A stretch of DNA of 64,000 nucleotides. Source: Vreelandella sedimenti. Its GTDB lineage: Bacteria > Pseudomonadota > Gammaproteobacteria > Pseudomonadales > Halomonadaceae. Below are positions 25,026 to 33,680 of this stretch, piece after piece; positions within the stretch are counted from its first letter, which is position 1; each line of letters starts with the position of its first letter. The stretch spans positions 124,001 to 188,000 of the forward strand of contig NZ_JACCGK010000002.1 in NCBI RefSeq assembly GCF_013416325.1, read 5' to 3'. The translations under genes and the position numbers were made by a program. The notes beneath the pieces are model-generated. The model saw only the letters and a program-made list of their open reading frames with translations. It made no database searches and had not been told where the DNA came from.

Positions 25026-25073
25026 ATGTTAACTTGACTAGCGTTAAGTGACTGAATTTCAAACTGACTTACG
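25026..25073 (-). promoter_or_regulatory. Candidate promoter region of the GGA-rich small RNA
   Basis: A -10-like TAACAT (complement of 25026-25031) lies 6-7 nt before the proposed 5' end near 25020. No good -35 is present, as expected for an activator-dependent promoter. Three TGACT pentamers stand at 25035, 25049 and 25065. Only a half of a GacA-type box (CTTACG at 25068-25073) is visible, so GacA control is not shown. Confidence 0.3.
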
Positions 25074-25383
25074 TTATTCAACTGCTTGGTTTCTGAATGG
25101 ATTCTAATTAGTAGCTGCAGGCAATGAGCCAAACCATGCCAATAGTATAAATAAACATTTAAAAACAATTACTTAAAAAATAAAAAAACAAGTGACAAAG
25201 CACTCTTCACCTCTGTTTTCCATGTATAGAAGTGGCACATGCGACATAAACATACGGTTTCGAGGCATACTGCTATGCTCCCGTGTGTTTAAACGTATTG
25301 AAAACCGTAGCGAATCGTCACGACAGGGGGTATTTTTGCTTTCTACTCCCTTCCACTAACGGCATGCCTTCAAGGAGGCTTTT
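25074..25383. other. Intergenic region between the small RNA and the entericidin-like gene
   Basis: AT-rich stretch of 310 bp with long A runs near 25150-25195. An inverted repeat, TACGGTTT (25253-25260) and AAACCGTA (25302-25309), encloses a smaller GCATA-CTGC-TATGC hairpin, which may be a structured leader or operator for the entericidin-like gene. I find no coding frame here. Confidence 0.4.
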
Positions 25384-25515
25384 ATGAAACGCACTATCGC
25401 CCTCGGCTTCGTGATGGTGGTGACCCTGCTGCTGGTCAGTGGCTGTAATACCATTCGCGGTGCGGGTGAAGACATTCAACAGGGTGGCGAAGCTATCCAG
25501 CGCGCAGCGAGCTAA
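25384..25515 (+). CDS. Entericidin A/B-family small lipoprotein
   Basis: 43-aa lipoprotein precursor beginning MKRTIALGFVMVVTLLLVSGC, with lipobox VSGC (Cys 21), and mature CNTIRGAGEDIQQGGEAIQRAAS. The N-T-x-R-G-x-G-x-D-I-x-x-G-G-x-A-I pattern is the entericidin signature (Pfam Entericidin). In E. coli the pair EcnA/EcnB acts as antidote and bacteriolytic lipoprotein under stationary-phase and osmotic control; only one copy is present here. AAGGAGG (25372-25378) gives an excellent ribosome binding site. Confidence 0.82.
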   Translation: MKRTIALGFVMVVTLLLVSGCNTIRGAGEDIQQGGEAIQRAAS

Positions 25516-25520
25516 CCGTT

Positions 25521-26048
25521 ATGATGACTGTTTATCTATCCCATGGCCTTGAGAGCGGGCCAGGCGCACTGAAAACCCAAGCGATGAAAGGTGTTGCGCA
25601 AAAGCTGGATGACTGTGAGCCCGTGGTCATGGATTATCGAGGCATAGCAGAGCCGCAACAGCGCCTTGAATACCTGCTGAGAGTATTAGCCGAGCGCGGA
25701 GACGACCCTGCCCAGTGTGTACTGGCAGGCTCCAGCTTGGGGGGCTGGCTAAGCGCGGCGGCCAGCGCTCAGCAGCCGGTGTTGGGCTGCTTTCTGCTGG
25801 CGCCTGCATTGGGACTTGCCGACTACCCGGAAACGTCACCGATTATTCAGGCGCAGCACACTCATATTATTCACGGCTGGCGGGATGATGTGGTGGCCCC
25901 TGAACCGGTGATCGAACGTGCTCGTCTTCAGCGCTTATCGCTGCGCATGGTTGACGACGATCATCGCCTGCACGCGAGCCTGGAGACTATTTTATGTGAT
26001 TTTGAGCGCTTTTTAAGCCAGTGCGCCGCGCCTAATCACTACGATTAG
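25521..26048 (+). CDS. Alpha/beta-hydrolase, YqiA/YcfP-like
   Basis: 175-aa cytoplasmic alpha/beta-fold esterase. The nucleophile elbow is LAGSSLGGWLSA (G-S-S-L-G, Ser about residue 73), the acid lies in HGWRDDVVAPEPV, and the catalytic His in VDDDHRLHAS. The short length and opening YLSHGLESGPGALKT match the UPF0227/YqiA group of small esterases, whose natural substrates are unclear. It starts 5 bp after the entericidin-like gene's stop, so both may share a transcript. Confidence 0.65.
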   Translation: MMTVYLSHGLESGPGALKTQAMKGVAQKLDDCEPVVMDYRGIAEPQQRLEYLLRVLAERGDDPAQCVLAGSSLGGWLSAAASAQQPVLGCFLLAPALGLADYPETSPIIQAQHTHIIHGWRDDVVAPEPVIERARLQRLSLRMVDDDHRLHASLETILCDFERFLSQCAAPNHYD

Positions 26049-26135
26049 AAAGCTAGTTAAAACAAACATTCGACACGAGCATTCCAAACCTATACAAATA
26101 GTGTACAAAAGACATTGATAGCGAGGAGATTGCTC

Positions 26136-26309
26136 ATGTTAGGTATGTTTAAGCGCGACCCCAAAAAGAAGCTTCAGCAAGAGTATGAGCGCAAACTACA
26201 AGCCGCCATGGAGGCTTCACGCAATGGCGATATGCGTGCCAATGCCACGCTTACTGAAGAAGCAGAAACATTACTTGCCGAGATCAGACGTATTGAAGCT
26301 ACACAATAA
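26136..26309 (+). CDS. DUF6435 family protein, 57 aa
   Basis: Short charged helical protein: MLGMFKRDPKKKLQQEYERK, then AMEASRNGDMRANATLTEEAETLLAEIRRIE. The MF-x-R-DP-x-KKL opening and RNGD segment fit the small DUF6435 family, which has no known function. ATG 26136 follows GAGGAG (26123-26128); an in-frame start 21 bp upstream has no such signal. Monocistronic as far as can be seen. Confidence 0.7.
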   Translation: MLGMFKRDPKKKLQQEYERKLQAAMEASRNGDMRANATLTEEAETLLAEIRRIEATQ

Positions 26310-26480
26310 CCTTATTGGCCATAGAAAACGCTATGGCTTACTAGCGGTTGTAGCGCTAGTTAACCTGCTGCCCAACGCCACTTTGGCAGCCTGCCCAAAC
26401 CCAGGGCAGTAGTGGCAGGATGAGCAGCCACTCGCCAGTAGTGATCTGCACTTTGCCCGACCCTACCCTAGCCGATGCGG
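26310..26480 (+). pseudogene. Possible remnant of an exported protein gene
   Basis: The frame through 26323-26409 reads like a signal peptide (KRYGLLAVVALVNLLPNATLA, then ACPNPGQ) and stops at a TAG. In the same frame it then resumes as WQDEQPLASSDLHFARPYP before a second stop near 26500. No good start codon is present. This suggests the decayed 5' end of an exported-protein gene, but the piece is short. Confidence 0.28.
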
Positions 26481-26504
26481 TATATATACTCGCTGACGAC
26501 TAGA

Positions 26505-26561
26505 AGCCTGTCTCGCTTGGCCGATCGTGGCGAGAAGCACGAATTTTGAGCCAGACAGGCT
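26505..26561. repeat. Inverted repeat downstream of ntrC
   Basis: AGCCTGTCT (26505-26513) and AGACAGGCT (26553-26561) enclose 39 bp that include a weaker CTCGC/GCGAG pairing. It lies 8 bp past the ntrC stop and may act as a terminator or mRNA end-stabiliser; no U tract follows. Confidence 0.4.
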
Positions 26562-26569
26562 CCAAAAGA

Positions 26570-27997
26570 TTACTCGTCAGCGAGTGCCGGTAGCAGTGTT
26601 TTCAGTTTACGCGTGAGCGTATTGCGCCCCCAGCCCAGCAGCTCGGCGGCTTCACCTTTACGCCCGCCGGTATGTTTTAACGCTGTTTCAATCAGAATCC
26701 GCTCAAAATCGGGCACCGCTTCTTCCAGTAGATGGGTATGGCCTTCTGCCAGAGCATGATCCGCCCAGTCGCGAAACGCCGTGCGCCAATCGCCGTGGGC
26801 ACTGCTTTCAGAAGCACTGGGTGAACGCAGCTCCGGCGGTAGATCTTCAACCAGAATCTCACGCCCTGATGCCATCACGGTGAGCCAACGGCAGATATTT
26901 TCTAACTGCCGTACGTTGCCGGGCCACTGCAAACGCGTTAAGTGGGCTTCCGCTTCGCTGGTCAGCACCTTGATATCGGTCGTCAGCTCTTTCGCCGCTT
27001 CAGCTAAAAAGTGCCGCGTTAAGCGTGGGATATCTTCGCGGCGCTCGGCAAGCTTGGGCAGGTGGATACGGATCACGTTCAGGCGATGGAACAAATCCTC
27101 CCGGAAGCGGCCGTCATCCACCAACACTTCTAGGTTTTGGTGGGTGGCAGCAATAATGCGCACATCCACTTTGACCGGCGTATGCCCGCCAACGCGATAG
27201 AACTCCCCATCGGCCAGCACGCGCAGTAGCCGCGTTTGGGTTTCAGCGGGCATATCGCCTATTTCGTCTAAAAATAGCGTACCGCCGTTGGCTTGCTCAA
27301 ACCGCCCCTGGCGCTGCTGGGTCGCCCCGGTAAAAGCACCCTTCTCGTGACCAAACAGTTCAGACTCAATCAAATCACGGGGAATCGCCGCCATATTGAG
27401 GGCGATAAACGGCTTGCCCGCACGAGGGCTATGCTGATGGAGTGCCTGGGCAACGCGCTCTTTGCCGGTTCCCGACTCCCCATTAATCAACACCGTAATG
27501 TGGGAGTGAGAGAGGCGACCAATGGCGCGGAACACTTCCTGCATGGCGGGGGCTTCGCCGATAATTTCGGCGTTCAAGCCTTCCGGCACGGTCACCGGAC
27601 GCTGGCGTTCACGGGCGTGGGCCACGGCGCGGCGCACCAGCGCCAGGGCCTCGTCAACATCGAACGGCTTGGGCAGGTATTCAAATGCCCCGCCCTGATA
27701 CGATGCCACGGCGCTGTCCAGGTCGGAGTGCGCGGTCATCACGATCACCGGCAGGTCAGGATGCGCCTCGCGTACCCGGGACATTAGATCCAGCCCGTCG
27801 ATACCCGGCATACGAATATCGGTAACCAGCACGTCGGGTGGATTTTCCAACAAGCGTGTCAGGGCAACGTCGGCGCGCTCGATACACTCAACGTCAAGGT
27901 CGGGTTGCGCCAAGGCGCGCTCCAAAACCCAGCGGATAGCGCGGTCATCATCGACAATGACCACCCGCGCAACATCATTACGTGCAGCCTCAGTCAT
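26570..27997 (-). CDS. ntrC: Nitrogen regulation response regulator NtrC (NRI)
   Basis: Sigma-54-dependent activator, 475 aa, in the usual order. The receiver domain has acidic pocket DDD (16-18), phosphorylated Asp60 in [10 protein letters not shown], and Lys in [10 protein letters not shown]. The AAA+ domain has [21 protein letters not shown] (the sigma-54-contacting GAFTGA loop), FLDEIGDMP and [11 protein letters not shown]. The C-terminal Fis-type helix-turn-helix is [30 protein letters not shown]. Phosphorylated by NtrB under nitrogen limitation, it activates glnA. Overlaps ntrB by 4 bp. Confidence 0.94.
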   Translation of the reverse strand: MTEAARNDVARVVIVDDDRAIRWVLERALAQPDLDVECIERADVALTRLLENPPDVLVTDIRMPGIDGLDLMSRVREAHPDLPVIVMTAHSDLDSAVASYQGGAFEYLPKPFDVDEALALVRRAVAHARERQRPVTVPEGLNAEIIGEAPAMQEVFRAIGRLSHSHITVLINGESGTGKERVAQALHQHSPRAGKPFIALNMAAIPRDLIESELFGHEKGAFTGATQQRQGRFEQANGGTLFLDEIGDMPAETQTRLLRVLADGEFYRVGGHTPVKVDVRIIAATHQNLEVLVDDGRFREDLFHRLNVIRIHLPKLAERREDIPRLTRHFLAEAAKELTTDIKVLTSEAEAHLTRLQWPGNVRQLENICRWLTVMASGREILVEDLPPELRSPSASESSAHGDWRTAFRDWADHALAEGHTHLLEEAVPDFERILIETALKHTGGRKGEAAELLGWGRNTLTRKLKTLLPALADE

Positions 27998-29082
27998 GAC
28001 GCTTCTCCGGTGAAATTAATAACCATGGGAATCAGTAAACGAAATTCGGTGTGTCCAGGGCGTGAGTCGCATTCAATCAATCCTTGATGCTGGTGCAAAA
28101 TCGACTGGGCGATAGAGAGCCCAAGGCCGCTGCCTTCCGCGCGTCCCGACACCATGGGATAAAACAGCGTCTCCTGCAGCGTATCGGGAATGCCGGGGCC
28201 GTTATCGATCACGGCGACTTCACTGACCAGCCGGTGACGTTCGGCACCAAGCGTAAACTGGCGACGGGCACGGGTGCGTAGTATTAAGGTAGGCTCCGGC
28301 GTTTGCGCATCGCTCATAGCCTGCACCGCATTGCGCGCCACATTGAGCACCGCCTGAATCATTTGCGATTCATCGCCAGAAAGGTCGGGCAAGCTGGGGT
28401 CGTAATCACGGCTGATCGTCACACTAGGGTGTTCGGCAATCAGCAGTGCCCGCACTCGCTCCAGCACTTTATGGATGTTGACCGGCTCGTGTTTAAGAAT
28501 CCGGTTAGGGCCGAGCATGGAGTCGACCAGATCGCGCAGCCGATCCACCTCTTCAACAATGATATGGGTATATTCGCGCAGCGCCGGGTCGTCTAGATCA
28601 CGCTCTAGTAGCTGTGCTGCCCCGCGAATGCCACCCAGCGGGTTTTTGACTTCATGGGCGAGCCCGCGGGCAAGCACCTTGATGGTCTCCTGGCGTGTGG
28701 TTAGCGCCTCTTCCCGGGAGATCTGCATCAGCCGATCCCGCGGCTCTACTTCCAGCAGCAGCTCATCGTCGGATAACGGCGTCACCGTGTAGTCAACGGT
28801 GAGCGGCTCGCTATTCAGCGGAGTAATGCGCGCTTCACGTTGGGTATAGGGGTGAAACGCATCCCGCGCCTTGGCCAATACTTCGTCTATGCTTTCATCC
28901 CCGCCAAGTAGCGTATCCAGGCTGATCCCGTGAACACGGCTAAGGCTGACCGCTAACAACGCTTCAGCGGCAGGGTTCATCCAGCGCACACGCAGTTCGC
29001 CGTCTAGCAGCAATACCGCTGTGGTGAGATGCTCAAGCAAACGCTGATGCATGGTGGTGTCCTGAAAAATCGCGTCTTCCAT
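27994..29082 (-). CDS. ntrB: Nitrogen regulation sensor histidine kinase NtrB (NRII)
   Basis: Cytoplasmic two-component kinase/phosphatase, 362 aa, without membrane segments. An N-terminal PAS domain (LLDGELRVRWMNPAAEALL) is followed by the phosphoacceptor His in LARGLAHEVKNPLGGIRGAAQLL (about residue 143), N-box VLNVARNAVQAMS, G1 box VIDNGPGIPD and G2 box GSGLGLSIAQSILHQH. PII controls it in known systems. The stop overlaps the ntrC start (ATGA), so both form one operon. It lies next to glnA but is separated from it by the DUF4124 pseudogene. Confidence 0.94.
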   Translation of the reverse strand: MEDAIFQDTTMHQRLLEHLTTAVLLLDGELRVRWMNPAAEALLAVSLSRVHGISLDTLLGGDESIDEVLAKARDAFHPYTQREARITPLNSEPLTVDYTVTPLSDDELLLEVEPRDRLMQISREEALTTRQETIKVLARGLAHEVKNPLGGIRGAAQLLERDLDDPALREYTHIIVEEVDRLRDLVDSMLGPNRILKHEPVNIHKVLERVRALLIAEHPSVTISRDYDPSLPDLSGDESQMIQAVLNVARNAVQAMSDAQTPEPTLILRTRARRQFTLGAERHRLVSEVAVIDNGPGIPDTLQETLFYPMVSGRAEGSGLGLSIAQSILHQHQGLIECDSRPGHTEFRLLIPMVINFTGEAS

Positions 29083-29300
29083 CGCCGATACAGACCTACA
29101 GGTGGATGATCAATGAGGGAGCTGCAAAAAGCGCGCCAACTATGCATTTATGTCCATTTGCACGGCTTGCGGGCATCGCAGCGAAAGAGTACGAGTCGTT
29201 TTAGCGCACTTGCCGTGCCAAACGCCCCTGTTAACGCACCATCTTAGTGCACCCAGATTTTGGTAGGGAATACTTAGGGCTGTTTTTTTGATCGCGTTTA

Positions 29301-29740
29301 TTAAGGCGCTATTAAGGAACCGTAAGTAATCGTCACCGCTGCCGTGCGGTGCTGTAAACGCTGGCTGCTATCCAGCAGCTCTGCCTGGATCTCGTATCAC
29401 CCCGTGGTTAGGCCCGTTAACCAGAAGACATCGCTGTACAGCGCTGTCTGACTAATCTCGCCATTCACCAACAGCCACACCTGATGACCGTCGCGCAACG
29501 GTGGCGCAATAACCAACTCCACCGCGGTCATCCCCTCTTCCACCTGTGCGCCTTGCTGGGGCAGAGCGATCGAAAAGTGGTCGTAGGAAAGGGTTGGCCT
29601 GGGTTATCGGTAAAGGTAACGTTGCCGTGCTGATCGGGCACCCAGTAAACCGCCTGCCCGAATGTCGTGCCACCCACTGCCCTCACGCCTGAGAGAGCTA
29701 CCAGCACACTGCTCATCGCTACTGTATTGATCTTGCTCAT
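29301..29740 (-). pseudogene. Decayed DUF4124-domain secreted protein gene
   Basis: ATG 29740 starts a signal-peptide-like segment and a DUF4124 core (GQAVYWVPDQHGNVTFTDNPGQPF). The frame is then lost near 29583 in a CCCTTTCC run. In the next frame the protein continues as YDHFSIALPQQGAQVEEG, then VELVIAPPLRDGHQVWLLV, meets an internal TGA near 29401, and goes on as YEIQAELLDSSQRLQH to a TAA at 29301-29303. One frameshift plus one nonsense codon mark it as a pseudogene, unless sequencing error explains both. Confidence 0.7.
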
Positions 29741-29775
29741 CGCTCCCCTTGCATGCTTCTCAGCCTCCCAGCAAT

Positions 29776-29799
29776 AAAAAACCCCGCCGTAGCGGGGTT
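29776..29799 (-). terminator. Terminator of glnA
   Basis: AACCCCGC (29780-29787) and GCGGGGTT (29792-29799) pair over 8 bp around CGTA. On the minus strand the stem runs into a U tract (A run 29776-29781). It lies 77 bp past the glnA stop. Confidence 0.82.
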
Positions 29800-29875
29800 C
29801 TATTAGCAATCATTGTTACCACCGCCTGGCTGAGAGTAACAGCCAGGAGCGAGTAACGCTGATTAGCAGCTGTAC

Positions 29876-31282
29876 TTAACAGCTATAGTACATATCAAAC
29901 TCGATGGGGTGAGTGGTCATACGAATACGCTCCACTTCTTCCATCTTGAGTTCGATGTAGGCGTCGATCATTTCGTCGGTGAACACGCCACCTTCGGTCA
30001 AGAACGCACGGTCAGCGTCGAGGGCTTCCAGTGCTTGATCCAGGCTGTGCGCCACAGTCGGTACTGACTTGCCTTCTTCTGGCGGCAGGTCGTACAGGTT
30101 TTTGTCCATGGCATCGCCAGGGTGAATCTTGTTTTTGATACCGTCGATACCCGCCATCAACATGGCAGAAAACGCCAAGTAAGGGTTGGCAGTCGGATCA
30201 GGGAAGCGCGCTTCAACACGCTTGCCTTTCGGGCTGGCGGTGTAAGGAATACGAATTGACGCCGAACGGTTGCGGGCACTGTAGGCCAGCATGACCGGTG
30301 CTTCAAAGCCAGGTACCAGGCGCTTGTACGAGTTGGTAGAAGCGTTAGTAAAGGCGTTCAGGGCACGGGCGTGCTTGATGATGCCGCCGATGTAGAAAAG
30401 CGCCATTTCAGACAGGCCAGCGTACTCGTCACCGGCGAACTGGTTGTTACCATCTTTCCAGAAAGACTGGTGAACGTGCATACCCGAACCGTTATCACCG
30501 ACCAGCGGCTTCGGCATAAAGGTGGCGGTTTTGCCATACGCGTGGGCCACGTTGTGGATCACGTACTTCATTTCCTGAACTTCGTCAGCTTTCTTCACCA
30601 GCGTGTTGAATTTAACGCCGATTTCGTTCTGACCTGCGTTGGAAACCTCGTGGTGGTGCACCTCGACGGTCTGACCAATCGCTTCCAGGGTATTACACAT
30701 TGCGCCACGAATATCGTGGAAGCTATCGACCGGGGGAACCGGGAAGTAGCCGCCTTTAACGCGCGGGCGGTGGCCTAGGTTGCCGCCTTCTACTTGGCTA
30801 TCGGTTGCCCAAGCGCCTTCTTCGGAAGTGATTTTGTACATGGAGCCCTGGATATCAGACTTCCAATGCACTTCGTCAAAGATAAAGAATTCAGGCTCAG
30901 GACCGAAGAACGCGGTGTCGCCCAGGCCAGTAGACTGCAGGTAAGCTTCTGCACGCTTAGCGATAGAGCGCGGGTCACGATCATAGCCCTGCATGGTGGC
31001 CGGCTCGATGATGTCACAGCGCAGCACCAGCGTCGCATCTTCGGTGAAGGGGTCGAGGTAACCCGTACCATCTTCCGGGCGCAGAATCATGTCGGATTCG
31101 TTAATGCCCTTCCAACCTTCAATAGAAGAGCCATCGAACATTTGACCATTCTCGAAGAATTCTTCGTTCACATCGCGCGCAGGCACGGTCACGTGCTGTT
31201 CTTTACCGCGAGTGTCGGTGAAACGCAGATCTACCCATTTAACATCGTGTTCTTCAATTAGCGCGAGAGTCTTGGCTGACAT
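29876..31282 (-). CDS. glnA: Glutamine synthetase type I
   Basis: Makes glutamine from glutamate, ammonia and ATP; a dodecamer in the cytoplasm. 468 aa, the standard GSI-beta length. Visible are the beta-Grasp N-domain ([17 protein letters not shown]), metal and ATP motifs [11 protein letters not shown] and [15 protein letters not shown], the ammonium-site region ([33 protein letters not shown]), and the adenylylation Tyr in [11 protein letters not shown] (about 397). Upstream lie a sigma-54 promoter and NtrC-type sites; ntrBC is downstream on the same strand. Confidence 0.96.
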   Translation of the reverse strand: MSAKTLALIEEHDVKWVDLRFTDTRGKEQHVTVPARDVNEEFFENGQMFDGSSIEGWKGINESDMILRPEDGTGYLDPFTEDATLVLRCDIIEPATMQGYDRDPRSIAKRAEAYLQSTGLGDTAFFGPEPEFFIFDEVHWKSDIQGSMYKITSEEGAWATDSQVEGGNLGHRPRVKGGYFPVPPVDSFHDIRGAMCNTLEAIGQTVEVHHHEVSNAGQNEIGVKFNTLVKKADEVQEMKYVIHNVAHAYGKTATFMPKPLVGDNGSGMHVHQSFWKDGNNQFAGDEYAGLSEMALFYIGGIIKHARALNAFTNASTNSYKRLVPGFEAPVMLAYSARNRSASIRIPYTASPKGKRVEARFPDPTANPYLAFSAMLMAGIDGIKNKIHPGDAMDKNLYDLPPEEGKSVPTVAHSLDQALEALDADRAFLTEGGVFTDEMIDAYIELKMEEVERIRMTTHPIEFDMYYSC

Positions 31283-31505
31283 AGTGTCCTCCGGTATGAG
31301 CGTGGCTTAAAGCTAACGACAGTAAGCTACCGATAAAAGTGTTGTTCGACAAAATACGTGCTAAACCGCACGTTTGTCATTCTTGTTCGCTCAACGTTTG
31401 CCTGACATTGATTAACAAATCGCTTAGCGAGCATTTCAGACCGGCTATCGTTTTAGCACGCCGCAGGGCTTATGCCTACGGCCCGCTAGCCGCTTGCAAA
31501 TACAA

Positions 31506-31521
31506 TGCAGAGAGCATGCCA
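31506..31521 (-). promoter_or_regulatory. glnA: Sigma-54 promoter of glnA
   Basis: On the minus strand 31521-31506 reads TGGCATGCTCTCTGCA, matching TGGCAC-N5-TTGCA with GG and GC exactly 10 bp apart. It implies a leader of about 215 nt before the glnA start. Confidence 0.65.
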
Positions 31522-31525
31522 ACAC

Positions 31526-31542
31526 TGCACCAATATGGCATA
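31526..31542 (-). promoter_or_regulatory. NtrC-type site close to the glnA sigma-54 promoter
   Basis: TGCACCAATATGG matches the first 13 positions of the NtrC operator TGCACCA-W3-TGGTGCA; the last four bases deviate. It sits about 31-47 bp upstream of the predicted start point, comparable to the weak promoter-proximal NtrC sites of E. coli glnA. Confidence 0.5.
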
Positions 31543-31651
31543 AAAAAACAACAACTATTTGTTTTAAAAGCATTAAAAAGTGGATTTTAATGCCTCTTGA
31601 TGACGCATAATGGCGTAGCAGGCTGTTCTGAACCGTCTAAAAAGCCTCTCA

Positions 31652-31668
31652 TGCACCAAAATAGAACA
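31652..31668 (-). promoter_or_regulatory. NtrC-type enhancer site upstream of glnA
   Basis: TGCACCAAAAT is identical to the left part of the NtrC consensus; the right half is degraded. It is about 160 bp upstream of the predicted sigma-54 start, a normal enhancer distance. A further GGTGCA half-site is at 31694-31699. Confidence 0.45.
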
Positions 31669-31814
31669 AAAATAACGTCTTGCGCGCCATTGAGGTGCAC
31701 GAACCATACGTAGCGCTGTTTTTTAGCTCGCAAATTTTTTACTTGCTACGCAAATAAACCAGATACTACAATAAATTACAAATTGATAGGTTTGATCACA
31801 ATTGGAGTCGGCAA

Positions 31815-32438
31815 ATGGGATCGGTCTGCTTTATCGTTGATGCCATGGTGACGGGTGAAATGTTGCCACGCCACTTAAAATCCATACGTGAATCCGGTGT
31901 TGCCGACCACTTGCTGCCTATTTTGGTGACAGCCACTCAAGCGCAAGAACGCCTGAGTGCTATTGAACAGCGCTACCATGCTCATTCACTGATTACGCCA
32001 TCACGACCGCTGGGGGCTCGCTTGAATAAAGCCGCGTTTACCAGCCAGGCAGAGTGGCTCATTATTGCGCTGCAGAAAAAACCACTGCCTGCGGAGCTAT
32101 GGGGTGCACTCTATTCACAGCTCAACACTTACACCCTGGACGCCTTGATTATTGGCCTCAACCGGCCATCGCTGTCGGAACGCATCCTGCGGCGCTTATT
32201 GGCCAGTGCATTACTTTTACCGCCCTACATTGCCGTTAGGCGAGCTTGGCTAGAACGCTTGGGTGGGTTTGACCCTGAGCTGGACGATAACAGCGCGATC
32301 GACGATTTTCTGCAGCGTTTACACGCCTGCCCTACGCGTTTAAAAACCTACAACGGAAACCTGCTTAGACTAACGGAAGAGCCTGACGACCCCTTTCGAC
32401 CTAACGCACCAGCTACGGCTTTCACTTCACACCCGTGA
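31815..32438 (+). CDS. Hypothetical protein with glycosyltransferase-2-like C-terminus
   Basis: 207 aa, no confident family. The opening (GSVCFIVDAMVTGEMLPRHLKSIRESG) and later YIAVRRAWLERLGGFDPELDDNSAIDDFLQRL recall the acceptor half of family-2 glycosyltransferases, where an R-x3-L-x2-LGGFD-x2 segment is common. The DXD and other catalytic signatures of such enzymes are not evident, so it may be a divergent or inactive member. GGAG at 31804-31807 supports ATG 31815. It is divergent from glnA, sharing the regulatory gap, and convergent with the acyltransferase gene. Confidence 0.55.
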   Translation: MGSVCFIVDAMVTGEMLPRHLKSIRESGVADHLLPILVTATQAQERLSAIEQRYHAHSLITPSRPLGARLNKAAFTSQAEWLIIALQKKPLPAELWGALYSQLNTYTLDALIIGLNRPSLSERILRRLLASALLLPPYIAVRRAWLERLGGFDPELDDNSAIDDFLQRLHACPTRLKTYNGNLLRLTEEPDDPFRPNAPATAFTSHP

Positions 32439-32499
32439 TGCGTTTTCTGCCGCTATCTACCGATATCATCCACAAATACCATCCACCGCCACTCTCTGA

Positions 32500-33528
32500 C
32501 TAACTTACCTTTAAACGCTTGCCGAACAGCATGGCGCCCAGTGTCGTGGTATTGGCGAGCTTATTAAGCCCCACTGACCCCACCACACCAACCGCCATAA
32601 GCACCAGCGCATACCCCCCAATGGGCAACGACAACGGCTCGACAGCCAGATCAGCGAGCACAAAGAACATGGGGTGAGCCAAGTAAATGCCAAACGAATA
32701 CGCATTAATGTAGCGCACCCACAAAGGCGCAGGACGCCCGGCCAAGTAGCGCATGGCGCAAAGTGTGAACAGCACGAAGAAAGGAATGACCCACACCTCT
32801 TTGGAAGAGAAGGCCAGCCAGCCAGCAAAGGTCGCGGCAATAATCAGCGCCACCATTAGCACCAACAAGGCTGGGCGGGCCATTTGCTGCATCCAGGCAG
32901 GCCGCGTCAGCATCACGCTCTCAGGGGCTAGCGGGTAGTAGCGCACCAGCACCAGGGCAAGAAAAAACACATAGATCCAACCCAGTGGAGCAATCCACAG
33001 CAGGTAGCCGGGCAAGTCAACGTCAAACCAGTAAGCCAACCCCCAATACGCCATGCTGATCCCACAAGCGCCCCACAGCCACGGCACCGGGTTCAAACGC
33101 CACAGCTGCCAACGGGTAAACAGCCAATAAGCCACATAAAACTGCATCGCAATAATCAAAAAATAGCCATGCCAGCCCGCGTACACATAATACTCGATGG
33201 CATTGGCCACAAACCCCACCGACTCATCCGATGGCTGTTGGCTTAGCCATTCAGCCGTCGAATAAATAAAGCCATACACAAAATAGGGCACCATTACATA
33301 TTTCACCCGCTGGGCAAGGAACCCTTCCGGCACGGATTTATCGTAGCGAACGGCAAACACAAAGACCGCAATAAACAGGAAAATCGGGGTACCCAACACC
33401 AGCGGTATGCGCATCAAATCGGTGGCAACGTTATCGAGGCGCTGATTGACATGATCTAGTAAGTGAAACAAAAAAACGGCTATACAGCCGTAAGCACGCA
33501 ACCAATAGATCTCTTCAATTTTTCGCAT
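32500..33528 (-). CDS. Acyltransferase-3 family membrane protein
   Basis: 342-aa inner-membrane protein with about ten transmembrane helices. It starts MRKIEEIYWLRAYGCIAVFLFHLLDH, carrying the R-x10-H pair typical of the acyltransferase-3/OafA fold. Such enzymes O-acylate polysaccharides, lipids or glucans at the membrane. The C-terminal helices (YINAYSFGIYLAHPMFFV) hold the YxLAHP motif common in the family. Substrate not deducible; the GT-like neighbour could hint at surface polysaccharide. Confidence 0.8.
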   Translation of the reverse strand: MRKIEEIYWLRAYGCIAVFLFHLLDHVNQRLDNVATDLMRIPLVLGTPIFLFIAVFVFAVRYDKSVPEGFLAQRVKYVMVPYFVYGFIYSTAEWLSQQPSDESVGFVANAIEYYVYAGWHGYFLIIAMQFYVAYWLFTRWQLWRLNPVPWLWGACGISMAYWGLAYWFDVDLPGYLLWIAPLGWIYVFFLALVLVRYYPLAPESVMLTRPAWMQQMARPALLVLMVALIIAATFAGWLAFSSKEVWVIPFFVLFTLCAMRYLAGRPAPLWVRYINAYSFGIYLAHPMFFVLADLAVEPLSLPIGGYALVLMAVGVVGSVGLNKLANTTTLGAMLFGKRLKVS

Positions 33529-33680
33529 TGGGCCTCCCGCCGCGACCTACTCCTACCCTGGCATTTTGAATGGCGATGATGAATGATTATGCTAACTGGC
33601 TGTCTTATATGGCTATGATGAACAATAAAAGCCTTCGCGCTGTCCGACCCCATTGAACAGTTTTAATTCCCGGAGGAAAC

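Noticed and set aside
25021..25140. A GacA box (TGTAAG-N6-CTTACA) for the small RNA
   Set aside because: Only one half (CTTACG at 25068) is present; the other half does not match, so GacA control is not claimed.
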